Source of the DNA: Ursus arctos
Lineage: Eukaryota > Chordata > Mammalia > Carnivora > Ursidae
NCBI RefSeq assembly: GCF_023065955.2
Contig: NW_026622986.1
Coordinates: 16,889,848-16,953,847, forward strand
Direction: 5' to 3'
Length of the DNA: 64,000 nucleotides
Program-made: the position numbers and the translations under genes
Shown here: positions 47,967-59,935 of the stretch, piece after piece
Numbering within the stretch: the first letter of the stretch is position 1
Layout of the letters: every line of letters begins with the position of its first letter
Notes under the pieces: generated by a model
What the model saw: only the letters and a program-made list of their open reading frames with translations
What the model was told of the DNA's origin: nothing
Databases searched by the model: none

Positions 47967-48180
47967 TTTTTTTTTTTAAGCCTTTTTTTTTTAAGATTTT
48001 ACCCATTTATTTGACAGATATAGAGACAGCCAGTGAGAGAGGGAACACAAGCAGGGGGAGTGGGAGAGGAAGAAGCAGGCTCACAGCGGAGGAGCCTGAT
48101 GTGGGGCTCGATCCCGTAACGACGGGATCACGCCCTGAGCCGAAGGCAGACGCCCAACCGCTGTGCCACCCAGGCGCCCC
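47967..48180 (-). mobile_element. CAN-SINE, ursid type
   Basis: It ends 'ctgtgccacccaggcgcccc'. The exact 15-bp target duplication is tgctttctttgtctt (47952-47966, 48181-48195). Confidence 0.95.
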
Positions 48181-48195
48181 TGCTTTCTTTGTCTT

Positions 48196-48711
48196 AAAAC
48201 TCCATTCGAGCATCATGAAGATCTCCAACTCTCAGTCAGAGAAACCCTTCTTGGCATTCTTTTTCCTGTATACAGGGGGATTGTAGTCAAAGAGGATAAA
48301 TTTGCTCCTCATTTTCTTGTAATTGTTATTCTAATCACAAGATTCAGTCTGTTTTTCCTCTTTCTGCCAAACGGAGAGTGTCAAGTGCATTTAATGGGCG
48401 TGTCCATACTCATAGTCTTCCAGACTTACCTAGTTCTTTTAATTTCTTTTACTGACACTCTTAAATGCTCTTTTGAAACACATTTTTAAAGTTGTATCCT
48501 AGTCTTCAGACTTCAGTAATACACTTTGTTTCTCTATGTGTCATAGTACAGAGCATTTCAAATGCCCTCAATAGCTGTTACTACTTACAAATCCATCAAT
48601 GCAGTGTATTTTCCTGAGGGGAAGAACGACCATCTGAGGTTAATGAATCTTGGCTTTACCTTGGGGTACCATCTCATCAAACCAGTAATTAAATTTTATT
48701 TATTTATTTCT
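48196..48711. other. Unassigned non-coding sequence
   Basis: Nothing recognised; the 108-codon frame at 48163-48489 starts inside the SINE and has no domain. Confidence 0.35.
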
Positions 48712-48937
48712 AAAAGATTTTATTTATTTGAGAGAGAGAGAGAGAGAGGGAGAAAAAGGGAGAGGGCACATGTGTGCGGGGCGGGGGGTGGGTGTTGAGG
48801 ATCAGAGGGAGAGGGACAAGCAGACTCTGAGCTGAGTCAGAAGCCTGACGCAGGACTTGATCTCCCAACCCTGAGATCAAGACCTGAGCCGATATCAAGA
48901 GTTGGAAGCTTAACCGACTGAGCCACGCAGGCACCCC
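48712..48937 (-). mobile_element. CAN-SINE, older copy
   Basis: It starts taaaagattttatttatttg with a GA-rich and G-rich expanded body, and ends gcaggcacccc. It abuts the L1 stack. Confidence 0.9.
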
Positions 48938-48939
48938 AA

Positions 48940-50905
48940 TCTACTTGCCTATCTTGATGACAGTGACACACTGTCTCAATGACTGTGCCTTAAAATGAGT
49001 CTTGAAGTCAAGTCATATACATTCTCCAACTTTGTCATTCTTTTTCAGTGTCATTTTGGCTATTCTAGATTTCTGGCATTTCCAGGAATCAACTTGTCAA
49101 CTTCTACAACAACCAAGAAAAAGCCTATTGGGATTTTGAGTGTTGAATGCATTGATTGAGTGGAGAATTGATAGCTTAATATTGACTTATCCAGGTTAAG
49201 AATACAGTATATCTCTTCAGTTATTTACTTTTAAAATTACTTTTAAATTTTTAAAATTTTAAATTAGTTTTAAAAATTTCTCTCAGCAATGTTTTGTAGT
49301 TTTCAGGCAACAGGTTTACAAATTTTTTTTTAAATCAGATTTTTGATGCTACTCTCATTTTTTAAATTTCAAATCTTCTTTTCTCATCTGGATGATCAAT
49401 TTGTTTTCCCCTTTTGAATTTTTTTTAAAGAGTTTTTTATTTATTTGACAGAGATAGAGACAGCCAGCGAGAGAGGGAACACAAGCAGGGGGAGTGGGAG
49501 AGGAAGAAGCAGGCTTCCAGTGGAGAAACCTGATGTGGAGCTCGATCCCAGAACGCTGGGATCACGCCCTGAGCCGAAGGCAGACGCTTACGACTGAGCC
49601 ACCCAGGCGCCCCGTGTTTTCCCCTTTTGGCACTGGTTGGAAACTAGAATTCCAGTACAAGGTTGAATAGAAGCGGTATTAGTGGTTTCATTGTTTTCTT
49701 CCTGATCTTAAGAAGAAAAGACTTAGTTCTCTACCATTAAGTATGATGTTAACTCTAGTTTTTATAACCAATCTTTATCAGCATGTAGAAGTTTCTTTTT
49801 ATCCTTAGTTTGCTGAGAGTTTTTATCAAGTATCATTGTCAGATTTTATTGAATGCTTTTTCTGGGTCATTTAAGATAATCATATAGGTTTTCTTTTTTA
49901 ATCTATTAAGTTGATGAATTACATTATTTGATTTTTAAATTTTAAATTGAGCCCACCATTCTGGAATAAACCCACTTGGTCATGTTGTGTTTTCTTCTTA
50001 ATATATTACTAGATTTGATTTGCTAATTTTTTTTTGAGAATTTTGCATCTATGTTCATGAGAGAGACTGGTCTGTAATTTTATTTTATTTTTTGTAATGT
50101 CTTTGTTTTTGGTTAGAGTAATTCTGGCCTCATAGAATGAGTTGGGAAGTATTCCTTTCTATTCAGTTTTTTAAGAAGAGCTTTTCTAGAATGGTATGTT
50201 TTGTCCTTAAGTATTTGGTAGAATTTACCAATGAAGCCATCTGGGCCTGTAGTTTTGTTTGTGGGGTTTTTAACTATGAAAAATAGATATAGGACTGTTC
50301 GTGTTAGCTGCTTCTTTAGTGAGTTTTGGTTATTTGTGCCTTCCAATAAATGTGTCTATTTTATCTACATTCTTGAATTTACTGGTATAAAGTTGTTTAT
50401 AATATTCTCTAATTATCCTTTTAGTGTCTGTAGAATCCAGAGAGATGTCACTTTCTCATTCCTGATATTGGAAATTTGTGTTTTCTCCGTTTCCGCCCAA
50501 TTGGTATGGTTAGGATTTTATCAATTTTATGGATCTTCTCAAAGGTCTTTAAAAACATTGAACTCTGGATGCATTTTTCTCTAATTTTCTGTTTTTAATT
50601 TATTGTTTCTTCTCTGAATTTTGTTGTTTCCTTTCTTGTGCTTACTTTGAGTTTCATGACTGTTCTTTTTCTTTTTCTTAGGGTAGAAGCTAGGTCATTT
50701 TGAGAACTTCTTCATTTCTAAAATAGGTTTTTTAATGCAATAAATTTCCTTCTAAATGCTGTATTAGCTGTATGTTGTGTTTTAATTTTCATCCAATTCA
50801 AAATACTTTTCTACCTTCCTCTTTGATTTTTTTGATCCATGGATTATTTAGAAGTATGTTAATTTCAAAATATTTTGAGATTTAAAAAATACAGTTCTAT
50901 ATTGT
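48940..50905 (-). mobile_element. Old L1 ORF2 region, antisense (stack part 1)
   Basis: Reversed ORF2 text: 'tttggctattctagatttct', 'gcattgattgagtggagaat', 'tctcagcaatgttttgtagt', then after the SINE 'tttctgggtcatttaagata', 'ccatctgggcctgtagtttt'. The minus frame 50113-50346 (with PTNKTTGPDGFIGKFYQIL) is an RT-domain remnant. Many stops and shifts. Confidence 0.88.
49417..49614 (-). mobile_element. CAN-SINE in the L1 stack
   Basis: Ursid type, ending gagccacccaggcgcccc. The exact 15-bp target duplication is tgttttccccttttg (49402-49416, 49615-49629). Confidence 0.95.
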
Positions 50906-51300
50906 TATTTTTAACAGCTTTATTGATATAACTTATGCCATAAATTTCACTCATTTAACATGTAAAATTAAGTGCTTTGGGCATATTCACAGCATTGTGC
51001 AATCATTCCCACAATCTAATTTTAGAGCATTTTTTTATCATTCCGAAAAGAGGCCTTATACCCATTAGCGGTCACTCCCCGACCTTCTTCAGCCCTCTTG
51101 CCTACCTCCCTAGCCTAGGACAATTACAAATCTACTTTCTTTCTCTGTGGATTTGCTTATTCTGGACATTTCATATAAATGGAATGATACAATACCTAGT
51201 CTTTTGTGACTGGCATCTTCATGTAGAATAATGTTTTTGAAATTCATCCATGGTGTACAATGTGTTGGTATTTCATTCCTTTTAATTGACAAATATTATT
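50906..51300 (-). mobile_element. Second L1 3' end inserted in the stack
   Basis: 'ttaacagctttattgatata', 'catattcacagcattgtgca', 'tttctctgtggatttgctta', 'tcatccatggtgtacaatgt' are the reversed 3' UTR of an old L1. It interrupts ORF2 sequence of the surrounding L1, so it came later. Confidence 0.8.
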
Positions 51301-51600
51301 ACACTTTATGGTTATATTGTTTTTGGTATTTAGTTTTCATAGACTGTGGTCAGAAGCCATATTTTGCATGAATTATAAACTTCCAGGTTTGTCAAGACTT
51401 CTTTTATGACTCCACACAGGTACCATCTTGGTATATGTTCCATGTGCCCTTGACAAGAATTTGTATTCTTTGCTTGTTAGATGTTTTATGTCAGTTCAGT
51501 CAGTTTGCTTGATTGTATCATTCAAGTCCTCAACATCCTTTCCCATTTTGTCTATTTGTTCTATCCATTATAGAGAGAGGGTTGTTGAAAACTCCCTTTT

Positions 51601-51803
51601 TAAAAATTTTTTAAAAGATTTTTTTATTTTTGCACACACATGTACATGAGAGATGGAGAGATTGAGAGAGAGGGTACACAAGCAGGGGGGAGGGACAGAG
51701 GGAGAAGCAGACTCCCCGCCGAGCAGGGACTCAATCCCAGGACCCTGTGATGATGACCCAAGTGGAAGGCAGACGCTTAACCGACTGAGCCACCCAGGTG
51801 CCC
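51601..51803 (-). mobile_element. CAN-SINE in the L1 stack
   Basis: Older subtype ending 'gactgagccacccaggtgcc'. Flanks share tgaaaactccc (51586, 51804). Confidence 0.92.
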
Positions 51804-52797
51804 TGAAAACTCCCATTTAAAATGTGGCTTTGCCTTCTATCAGTTTTTGCTTCGTGTATTTTGTATTTTTCTATTAGGTGTGCAAACACTTAGGATTTTT
51901 ATGCCCTATTATTGCATTGATTCCTTTATTATGATATAACCCTCTTTTTTTCTGGAAATATTCTCTGTTCTAAAATTTCCTCTCTCTGATCTTAATGTAG
52001 ACAGTTTTAATTAGTGTTAGCATGTTATATCTTTCCCATCCTTTTACTTTTAACCTAGCTGTGTCACTGTGTTTAAAGTGGGTTTTTTTGGTTTTTGTTT
52101 TAGGTTGTACATAGTTGGGTCCTGTTCTTTAAATTTCACTTAACAATCTTTGCCTTTTAATTTGGGTGGTTAGAGCATTATATTTATTGATATAATTTGG
52201 TTCATTTTGATATTTTTTTTGTTCCATCTGTTTATTGCTCCCCTTTTTCTCTTGTTCTATTTAAAATTATTTGACTATTTGGTAGAGCTGGTTCTATTTC
52301 TTCTTAAATGGATAAAATTCTATTTTATCTCCTTTGTTGGCTCGCTAGCTATAATTTGTTGTATTTTTTAGACATTGCTTTGCATTTCATAGTATACGTC
52401 TTTAACTTATAAGAGTCCACTGTTAAATGATACTCTGCCACTTCATGCTTAGTATAAAGAACCTTATAGCATTATGTTTCCATTTTTCCTTTGTGCTGTT
52501 GTTGTTCTACATTTCCCTTAAGTGTAACACATCACCTCCAGGGATATAGTGTTGATTTTATCTTTGGAGAGTGCATTATCTTTGGAAGATATTTAAATAA
52601 TAAGAAAAAGTGTTTTATTTATGAACATAGTTATCATTTATGGTGCTCTTTCTTCCTTAGTGAAGTTTTTTTTTATCTAATATCGCTTTCTCCTTGCCTG
52701 AAACACTCCTGTTAGTATTTCTTGTAATAAAGGCCAGTTAGTGATTTCTTTTTTTTTTTTGTATGTCTTTAAAATCTTCACTTTGCTTTTATCTTTA

Positions 52798-53009
52798 TTA
52801 TTATTATTATTATTATTTAAATATTTATTTGTTTGAGAGAGAGAGAGAATGTGCATGCAGGAGGAGGAGCAGGGGGAGAGGGAGGGAGAGAAGCAGACTC
52901 CCTGCTGAGCACAGAGCCTGACTCTGGGCTTGATCTCACAACCCTGAAATCATGACCTGAGCCCAAATCAAGAGTTGGATGCTTAACCAACTCAGCCACC
53001 CAGGTGCTC
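52798..53009 (-). mobile_element. CAN-SINE in the L1 stack
   Basis: A TTA-rich tail and head 'caactcagccacccaggtgc'. The target duplication is cactttgcttttatcttta (52779-52797) against cactttgcctttatcttta (53010-53028), one mismatch. Confidence 0.93.
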
Positions 53010-53068
53010 CACTTTGCCTTTATCTTTAAAAGATATATATCTTTGCTATGTATAAAATTCTTATCTGA

Positions 53069-53250
53069 GGGGCGCCTGGATGGCTCAGTCAGTTAAGCGT
53101 CTGCCTTTGGCTCAAGTCATGATCCTGGGGTCCTGGGATTGAACCCCAAGTTGGGGGCCCTCAGGGAGCCTGCTTCTCCCTCTCTTCTGCCCCTCCCCCT
53201 GATTGTGCACTCTCTCTCTCTCAAATAAATAAATAAAATCTTTAAAAAAT
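53069..53250 (+). mobile_element. CAN-SINE in the L1 stack, opposite strand
   Basis: It begins ggggcgcctggatggctcag and ends with aaataaataaaatctttaaa. Flanks share only a short aaaattct-type match. Confidence 0.92.
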
Positions 53251-53397
53251 TCTAGTTTGACAATTTGGAGAAGTTCTTTAAATACATTGCTCTAGTGCTT
53301 TCTGATTTGCATTGTTTCCTATGAGAAATCTGTTGTTAAACCTTATATGTCTTCTTTTTAAATTAATTTTAATTTGATTTTATTTTAATTAACTAAT

Positions 53398-53505
53398 TAA
53401 TTTTTTATTATGTTCAGTTAGCCACTGTATAGTACATCATTAGTTTTTGATGTAGTGTTCAATAATGCATTAGCTACATATAATACCCAGTGCTACAATA
53501 TATCT
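53398..53505 (-). mobile_element. L1 3' tip, short
   Basis: 'ttattatgttcagttagcca', then ctgtatagtacatcattagt and 'atacccagtgctacaata' are the last ~100 bp of a carnivore L1, the same region as the terminal L1 at 62.05-62.18 kb. A very short truncated insertion. Confidence 0.8.
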
Positions 53506-55140
53506 TCTTTGGCTGCCTTTATAATTGTTCTTTATCAATGATCTTGGGAAATTTGTTTATGATATGCCTTGGTGTAATTCTCCTCATTTTTCTTGTGTTT
53601 AGGATTCATTTAGTTTCTTTGCTTTGGTTTATTTTACCAAATTTGGAAAATTTGGGGCTATTTTTCTTAACTATCCCCCACCTCCCCTTACAGACTCCAG
53701 TTACATATATATTAGGCCACTTGAGGTTTTATCATATCTCACTGATGTTCTGTTCAGTTTGGGGGTGGGTCTTTTCTCTTTCTGTTTCTTTTTGGATAAT
53801 ATCAATTGCTAAATCTTCAACTTTACTGATTTTCTTCTACAATGTATAATCTGCCATTTATACCATCCACTGAATTTTTCATCTCCAACATTTAGTTTTC
53901 GTTTCTAGAAGTGTGATTTTGGTCTTTTATTTTATTTTTTATTTATTTTATTTTTTTTTTAAGATTTTATTTATTTATTCGACAGAGAGAGAGACAGCCA
54001 GCGAGAGAGGGAACACAAGCAGGAGGAGTGGGAGAGGAAGAAGCAGGCTCACAGCAGAAGAGCCCGATGTGGGGCTCGATCCCATAACACCGGGATCACG
54101 CCCTGAGCCGAAGGCAGACGCTTAACCACTGTGCCACCCAGGCGCCCCTGATTTTGGTCTTTTAAAATGTCTTCCATATTCAATCATCCTATAACTTCTG
54201 AACATACAAAGTACAGTTGCTGTAGTGGTTTCTTGTCTGCTGATTCTATCCTTTGGTCATATATGGGTCTCTCTCAATTGAATGATTTTTCTCTTCATTA
54301 TGGGTCGCATTTTCCTATTGCTTTGCATTCCTAGCTATTCTTTTTTGCTGAATGCCAACCATTGTGAATTTTATCTTCTTGTATGCTGGGTATTTTTGTA
54401 TCCCTATAAATATTCTTGATCTTTGTTCTAGGACAAGGTTAAGTCACTTGGAAACAAGTTTGATCCCTTTGGGTCTTATAAGGTTTTCTAGCAGGATCAG
54501 AGCAGTGTTTACTGAAGTGCTAATTTTGGCCCATTACTGAGGCAAAACCCTTTCAAGTACTGTACACAACATCCATGAATCAGGAGGTTTTCCACTCTGG
54601 ATTGTGGGAACTGGAACTATAGCTGGTCCTGTTTGACTTAAGAGTTTTCCCTATAATACTTTTGAGTGTTCTTCTCATGGCCTTCAGTAGTTCCCTCCAT
54701 GCATGGACAGATCAGTACTCAGCTGAAGACTCAAGGGGTCCCTCTGATCTCTAGAGTTTCTTTCTGCATCTTTCCCCTCTCTGTTAGTCTGCCTGAGAAT
54801 TTAGCTGCCTTAGACTCCCTGAATGCCTTGCTTTGTCTCCTCAACATAGAGATCTTTGGGCTTCATTTGAGTTCTTCCTCTCTGCCCTGAGGCCCAGAAA
54901 TTCTCTCCAGGCAGTAATGGAATCATCACAAGACTCACTTCATGCCTCAGGAATCACCATCCTTTTTTTCCCCACCTGATATCCAATGTCTTGAAAACTG
55001 TTGTTTCATGTATATTGCCTGGTTTGGGGCTTGTTTCAGTCAGGAGGTGTGGTACATAAGAAATATACTTGGTCTTTGTCCCTGGTTCTTGGCACAGAAC
55101 TCCTAAAATCTTTGGAATTTCCTCAGAGATAGGATTGTTA
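53506..55140 (-). mobile_element. 5' region of an old L1, antisense (stack part 3)
   Basis: 'cttcattatgggtcgcattt', 'aatgccaaccattgtgaatt', ttgttctaggacaaggttaa, 'cccattactgaggcaaaacc' match the reversed 5' region found in L1ME-type elements. With parts 1 and 2 this suggests one nearly full-length ancient L1 reaching from about 48.9 to 55.1 kb, now cut by later insertions. Confidence 0.7.
53930..54148 (-). mobile_element. CAN-SINE in the L1 stack
   Basis: Ursid type with a long T-rich tail. The exact 16-bp target duplication is tgattttggtctttta (53914-53929, 54149-54164). Confidence 0.95.
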
Positions 55141-55790
55141 TTCATAATGGGCTCCTTTCATCACGTATGAGTCTATGCTAATGAGGTGACACGAGCTGGG
55201 GCCCCTAGAGAGCCTCAGAGACAGCTGATCACTAGAAAGATCAAGTAATTAGAGGGTAAGAACTTTCAGCCCCACCCACATCGACCTCCAGAGAGAGAAG
55301 GAGGCTGGAGATGGAGCTCTATTAAAACTCATACAAGAAATTCAGGTGGTTTCCAGATTGGTGCACATGTTGACTGGCTGAAGGGTGGTGTGCCCCTCCA
55401 CCCCCCACCACACACACACACATACACCTTATTCTATGCATCCCTTCCATTTAGCTGCTCCTGAGTTGTAGCCTTCATAATAAAGCATAAGTAAGCACAA
55501 GTAAAATATTTTCCTGAGTTCTATGAGCCATTCTAGCAAATTACCAAGCCTGAGCAGGGTAGGGGGGGAGGGTCATGGGAGCCCCTGGTTTACGGTTGGT
55601 CAGTCAGAAGTAGTGGTGGTTCAAGACTTGTGACTGATGTCTAAAGTGGGGGCAGTCTTGTGGGATGAGCCCTTAGATTTATGCAGTCTGATGCTGACTC
55701 CGAGTAGTTAGTGTCAGAATTAAATTAAATCACAGGACCCCGTTGGTGTCAGAAAGAACCTGCAGAGCAGGATAAATCTGGTCCCTGTTA
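55141..55790 (+). mobile_element. Unclassified ancient repeat, LTR-like
   Basis: 'ccttcataataaagcataag' (AATAAA), ttttcctgagttctatgagc, 'ccattctagcaaattaccaa', 'gggggcagtcttgtgggatg' and 'gttagtgtcagaattaaatt' are blocks that I recall recurring across mammalian genomes. The poly(A) signal and downstream GT-rich part resemble the R/U5 of an LTR. The family is not known to me. Confidence 0.4.
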
Positions 55791-56439
55791 ATTCATCTCA
55801 GCTGGAAGTCAAAATTTCCATTTTCAAAAGTGTAAATAAATAAAATATTAAATTGATATATAATCGACAGGCCCACTGAGTGTTAAAAGAATGTACCCAC
55901 CTCATAGAAGCAGAAATAGAATTTCGGACAGGTATGCACAACTTAAACATAAGTAAGGTGAAAAAAACAAAACAAACCATACGGTATTTGAGTAAACTTA
56001 CTAAATCTCCCACCCTCCCAAGTTAAAAAACAAACAAGGAAACAGCATGCAAGATAGAGATGAAAAATGTATTCTTGAAGAATATATATAATTAAAAAAA
56101 TTTTAGTAGCTAATTTTAAAATGTTTTTAACAAAATGTGAAATGAATTTTAATAATGTATTTTAATTAACTCAATATAATCTAAGTATTATTTCAACATA
56201 TAATCAATATAAAATTATTAAGGAGCTATTTTAGATGATTTCTACCAAGACTTTGAGTCTGGCTTATATTTTACACTTAAAGCACATCTCATTAAGACCT
56301 ATCACATTTCAGTTTCTCAGTAGTTGCTTATGGCTGGTGGTTGCCATATTGACCAGTGGAGCCAGAGAAGAACTTAATGAAAATATAAATTAAAAAGAAT
56401 AAATAAAGTTTAAAACATGAGATGAAACAACACCACAAA
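55791..56439. other. Unassigned AT-rich sequence
   Basis: Nothing recognised. Confidence 0.4.
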
Positions 56440-56905
56440 GATTAAGGGGGTATTTGTATTAGTGCCCAACCCGGATCCCTTCAATCTTGCCCCCTCTATA
56501 AAATTGTGAGTCCTGTGAACACCTGCGACACTCTGCCTGAGGTCACTTTTCTGACCAAAGCAATATGCTCAGCCCACAATCAGGGCAAGTGAGAAGTGTC
56601 AGAACGTTAATGCTCCCAAGAAACAGCCTACAACCAGTAATAGCCAGTTGGTGGACAAATACTCCAGCTTCTTTGCCTTCATTTGGGATAACTCTGAGAC
56701 ATGTTCTGCAGTGTCTCAGAGTTCCCCAGTAGGTTTTAGTTCCAGCTGCCCCCAGTGATTACTTGATTGATAGTATTTTTGGATTCCTTCCCAATTATGT
56801 CTTAATCCCCCACTCCTTTGTTAGTGTTTCTTGGAATTGCCTCTCAAATAAATTATGTGCACCCATATTCTTGGGTCTGCTTCTGGGGAATGCAAATCAT
56901 TACAC
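56440..56905 (+). mobile_element. Probable old LTR
   Basis: The 3' part 'ttggaattgcctctcaaata', then 'aattatgtgcacccatattc', 'ttgggtctgcttctggggaa' has the form of an LTR end with an AATAAA signal. The 5' part is less clear. Confidence 0.4.
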
Positions 56906-57526
56906 ATAGATTAGGAACAAATTGGGAGCCCAAACAACACCCCTACAAAGCCATTAAAAAATTTAAGAACAGTGAAGACTGCAATGTAAAATCAATTATT
57001 ATAATAGGGGAAAGGCTTGATAATTACAGAGTCTGTAGATTTTTGTAAAAAGACAAAGCAATTTAAAGAGTAGATAAAATATTTGAAGGACAAAGACTAA
57101 TTAGAATAGAGGTAATTGGGGTCTTGGAATTAGAGAAACTAACCAATGGATCAGACATTGTACCTAAAAACCAGAAGAGAATTTTCCCAGTTAGAGGAAG
57201 GAATTAACCTAGAACATCTTGGTCCTGGAAAAGAATTGACACATGAGTAGCTAAACTGAGATATATCCTTATGGTTTTTGCATTTTACTGATTAAGATAA
57301 AATTCTTTACATATCTAGGCAAATACTAATTATATACCAGAAACAAAAATAAAAACAAAAACAATCAGGGTAGCCTCAGACTTCTCTAAGAATTATTTAA
57401 TGTCTGTAAAGTGCTGAAGAAAAGAAGGTAATATTCAAAAATGTTTTTCTCAGTCAAGCTGACATTCAAATATAAAGGCAAGAAATGGACACATAGACAA
57501 TCTCAATCATAAATAAATCCAGGACA
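56906..57526. other. Unassigned AT-rich sequence
   Basis: Nothing recognised. The 76-codon frame at 56818-57048 has no domain. Confidence 0.35.
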
Positions 57527-57724
57527 GGGGTGCCTGGGTAGCTCAGTTGATTAAGTGTCTGACTCTTGACTTTGGCTCAGGTCAGGATCTCAGAGTCATG
57601 AGATTGAGCCCCGTGTCTGGATCCTACCCTCAGCAGGGTGTCTGCATGGGATTCACTCTCTCCCTCTCCATTTGCCCCTCCCCCCTCGCTCATGTGAGCT
57701 CTCTCTCTCAAATAAATAAATCTT

Positions 57725-57771
<47 letters not shown>
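57527..57771 (+). mobile_element. CAN-SINE with an (AC)n tail
   Basis: It begins ggggtgcctgggtagctcag. The usual A-tail has become a 45-bp AC repeat (57727-57771). Flanking ccaggaca and ccaggact may be the aged target duplication. Confidence 0.9.
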
Positions 57772-57774
<3 letters not shown>

Positions 57775-58067
57775 CCCAAACCCAGGACTCACATGACCTT
57801 TTTGAAAAAACAAAAAAAAATCAAAGCCAAATAACTAAGAAGTAAGGAGGGAAGCCACAGTAAAAAGACTTGGTAATAAAGACTGTATTCATTTAAATAT
57901 AAAATTAAAACAAAACAATTATGGAAAATAGTTAAGGATGTAACTGCTATAAACCTTGACAATGTAAAAAAATGGTAATATAACAATGAAAATCAAGCGT
58001 GGAGGGGAGTGAGGGAAGTGGAAAGAGGTTTATTTGTGAACTTTTTTTTTTATATTATTCTGTAACT

Positions 58068-58205
58068 GGTACTCAACAGATACAGTCTGAAGTTGCTAAA
58101 TCAAGAAATGGAGAATTAATAATACTAAGTGAAGTTGGTACTCAACAGATACAGTCTGAAGTTGCTAAATCAAGAAATGGAGAATTAATAATACTAAGTG
58201 AAGTT
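58068..58205. repeat. Perfect 69-bp tandem duplication
   Basis: Two identical copies, 58068-58136 and 58137-58205, of a unit starting ggtactcaacagatacagtc and ending gtgaagtt. There is no mismatch and no third copy. Confidence 0.97.
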
Positions 58206-58380
58206 ACAAGGATTACAAACAACAACAACAACCCAAAAAGCAGATTATAAACTTCAAAGTTATTCAAAGAAACACACACATAGACATACCTATAAAACCA
58301 AATACAGAAAGACCATACATTTGGCAATTGGTAGGAAAACTTAAGGTAAAATGAAATAATAATTACTAAACATATATCTT

Positions 58381-59048
58381 ATACTAATACATATAAAAAA
58401 GAATAAGTTCACCCAATACAAGAAGCTACAGAATAGAGAAAGGAAAAAAAAAAACCTCACAAAATCCAGCCATACATTTGGAAGACTGAAATACAGTATG
58501 TTTGCAAAAATCAGGTGATTCTTTGAAGACAGTGTAACAAACAGACAAAACCCAGATAAACCACTGGCTGGTATAGAAATAAATTTTGTTTAAAAAGGAA
58601 AAAGGGACAAATACACAATATTAGAAATGAAAAAGGGAAAAGAGCTATTGATATAGGGAAATTAAAAGGTCCTAAAAATACATTTGAAAATATAAATGAA
58701 AAATATTGGATAGCAGCAGACAGATAAATCTGAACACACGAGTAACAATGAAAGCAGTTGAAAAAGTTACAGAAGAGTTTCCTCCTTAAAATCTCTAGGC
58801 TCACATGGTTTCACTGTTAACTCTTTAACATTTTTAAGAAACAGGCAAGTTGGATAGAATTTAATCTGTTGCAAAACACCAAAAAAGGGAGATCCTTCAA
58901 ATCATATTTATAAAGAAAGTCTAAGAAAGTCTTTTAACATCAAAACCTGACAGGATAGGGCCAACTCACTTATTAACAATTATGTGAAAATCCTAATAAA
59001 ACAATGGAAATTGTAGTTCACCAGTACTCCAAAAATTATGTCATTAAT
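58381..59048 (+). mobile_element. Old L1 ORF2 fragment, sense
   Basis: Diverged ORF2 text upstream of and within the RT domain: 'cagataaaccactggctggt', 'gggacaaatacacaatatta', 'ctcacatggtttcactgtta', 'agccaac'-type text at 58960. Badly mutated. It may extend upstream through the duplication at 58.1 kb. Confidence 0.6.
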
Positions 59049-59062
59049 AATTGGGCTCCTCC

Positions 59063-59748
59063 CAGCCCAATAACAAGTGTTGGTGTGGATGTGGGAAAAA
59101 AAGAACCCTTAGTCACTGTTGGTGGAAATGCAAATTGGTATGGCCATGGTGGGAAACACTATGGAGGTTCCTCAAAAACTTAAAAATAGAATTACCATAT
59201 GATTCAGTCATTCCACTGCTGGGTATTTACCCAAAGGAAACAGCAATGCTAATTCAAAAAGTTCATGCACCTTTATGTTTATTGCAGTGTTATTTACAAT
59301 ATCCAAAATGTGGAAGCAAACCCAGTGTCCATCCACAGATGAATGGATAAAGAAGATGTGGTATATATATGTATATATACAATGGAATTTTACTCAACCA
59401 CAGCAAAGAACAGGATCTTGCCATTTGCAACAACATGGATGGATCTAGAGGTTATAACACTAAGTGAAATAAATCAATCAGAGAAAGACAAATACCATAT
59501 GATTTCACTCATGCAGAATTTAAGAAACAAATGAACAAACTAAAAAAGAGACAAAAAAAACCAGTCTATTAAATACAGAGAACAAAGTGGTGGTTGCTAG
59601 AAGGGAAGTGGGTGGAGGGATGGGTGAAATAGATAAAGGGGAGATCAAGAGTACACTTATTTTGATGAGCATTGGGAAATGTGTAGAATTGTTGAATCAT
59701 TTTATTGTAACCCTGAAACTAATATAACAATGTATGTTAATTTAAAAA
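59063..59748 (+). mobile_element. L1 3' end inserted in an older L1
   Basis: 'aataacaagtgttggtgtgg' to 'ctaatataacaatgtatgtt' is the ORF2 end plus 3' UTR. The plus frames 59051-59350 (CWCGCGKKRTLSHCWWKCKLV) and 59343-59534 (MEFYSTTAKNRILPFA) are ORF2 C-terminal remnants. Flanks aattgggctcctcc and aattgggcttcctcc look like an aged target duplication. Confidence 0.85.
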
Positions 59749-59763
59749 AATTGGGCTTCCTCC

Positions 59764-59935
59764 TTGGGCTGCAAGGGTGTGTCAATATTAGGAAAACTAT
59801 GAATATATTATATCTTAATAATAGCCCAAAGGGGGAAATGTATATAATTACTCTAATAGATGCAGAAAATTTTTTTTGACAAAGTCCAACATCTAACATG
59901 ATTACAAAAATAGAGAATAAATTAAGAATAGATGA
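59764..59935 (+). mobile_element. Old L1 ORF2, continuation after the insertion
   Basis: 'ttgggctgcaagggtgtgtc', 'ctctaatagatgcagaaaat', 'gacaaagtccaacatctaac' is RT-domain sequence (the region encoding DAEKAFDK-like residues), following on from the piece before 59048. Confidence 0.7.

Larger units (their letters stand above)
51301..53345 (-). mobile_element. Old L1 ORF2 region, antisense (stack part 2)
   Basis: ORF2 text resumes with ttgtttttggtatttagttt, 'gttccatgtgcccttgacaa', 'ctatcagtttttgcttcgtg', cccatccttttacttttaac, moving toward the 5' side of the element. Three SINEs interrupt it. Homology weakens after about 52240. Confidence 0.75.

Noticed and set aside
57577..57813. Minus frame with a CVCVCVCV run, superficially a cysteine-rich peptide
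   Set aside because: It is the AC repeat of a SINE tail read in reverse.
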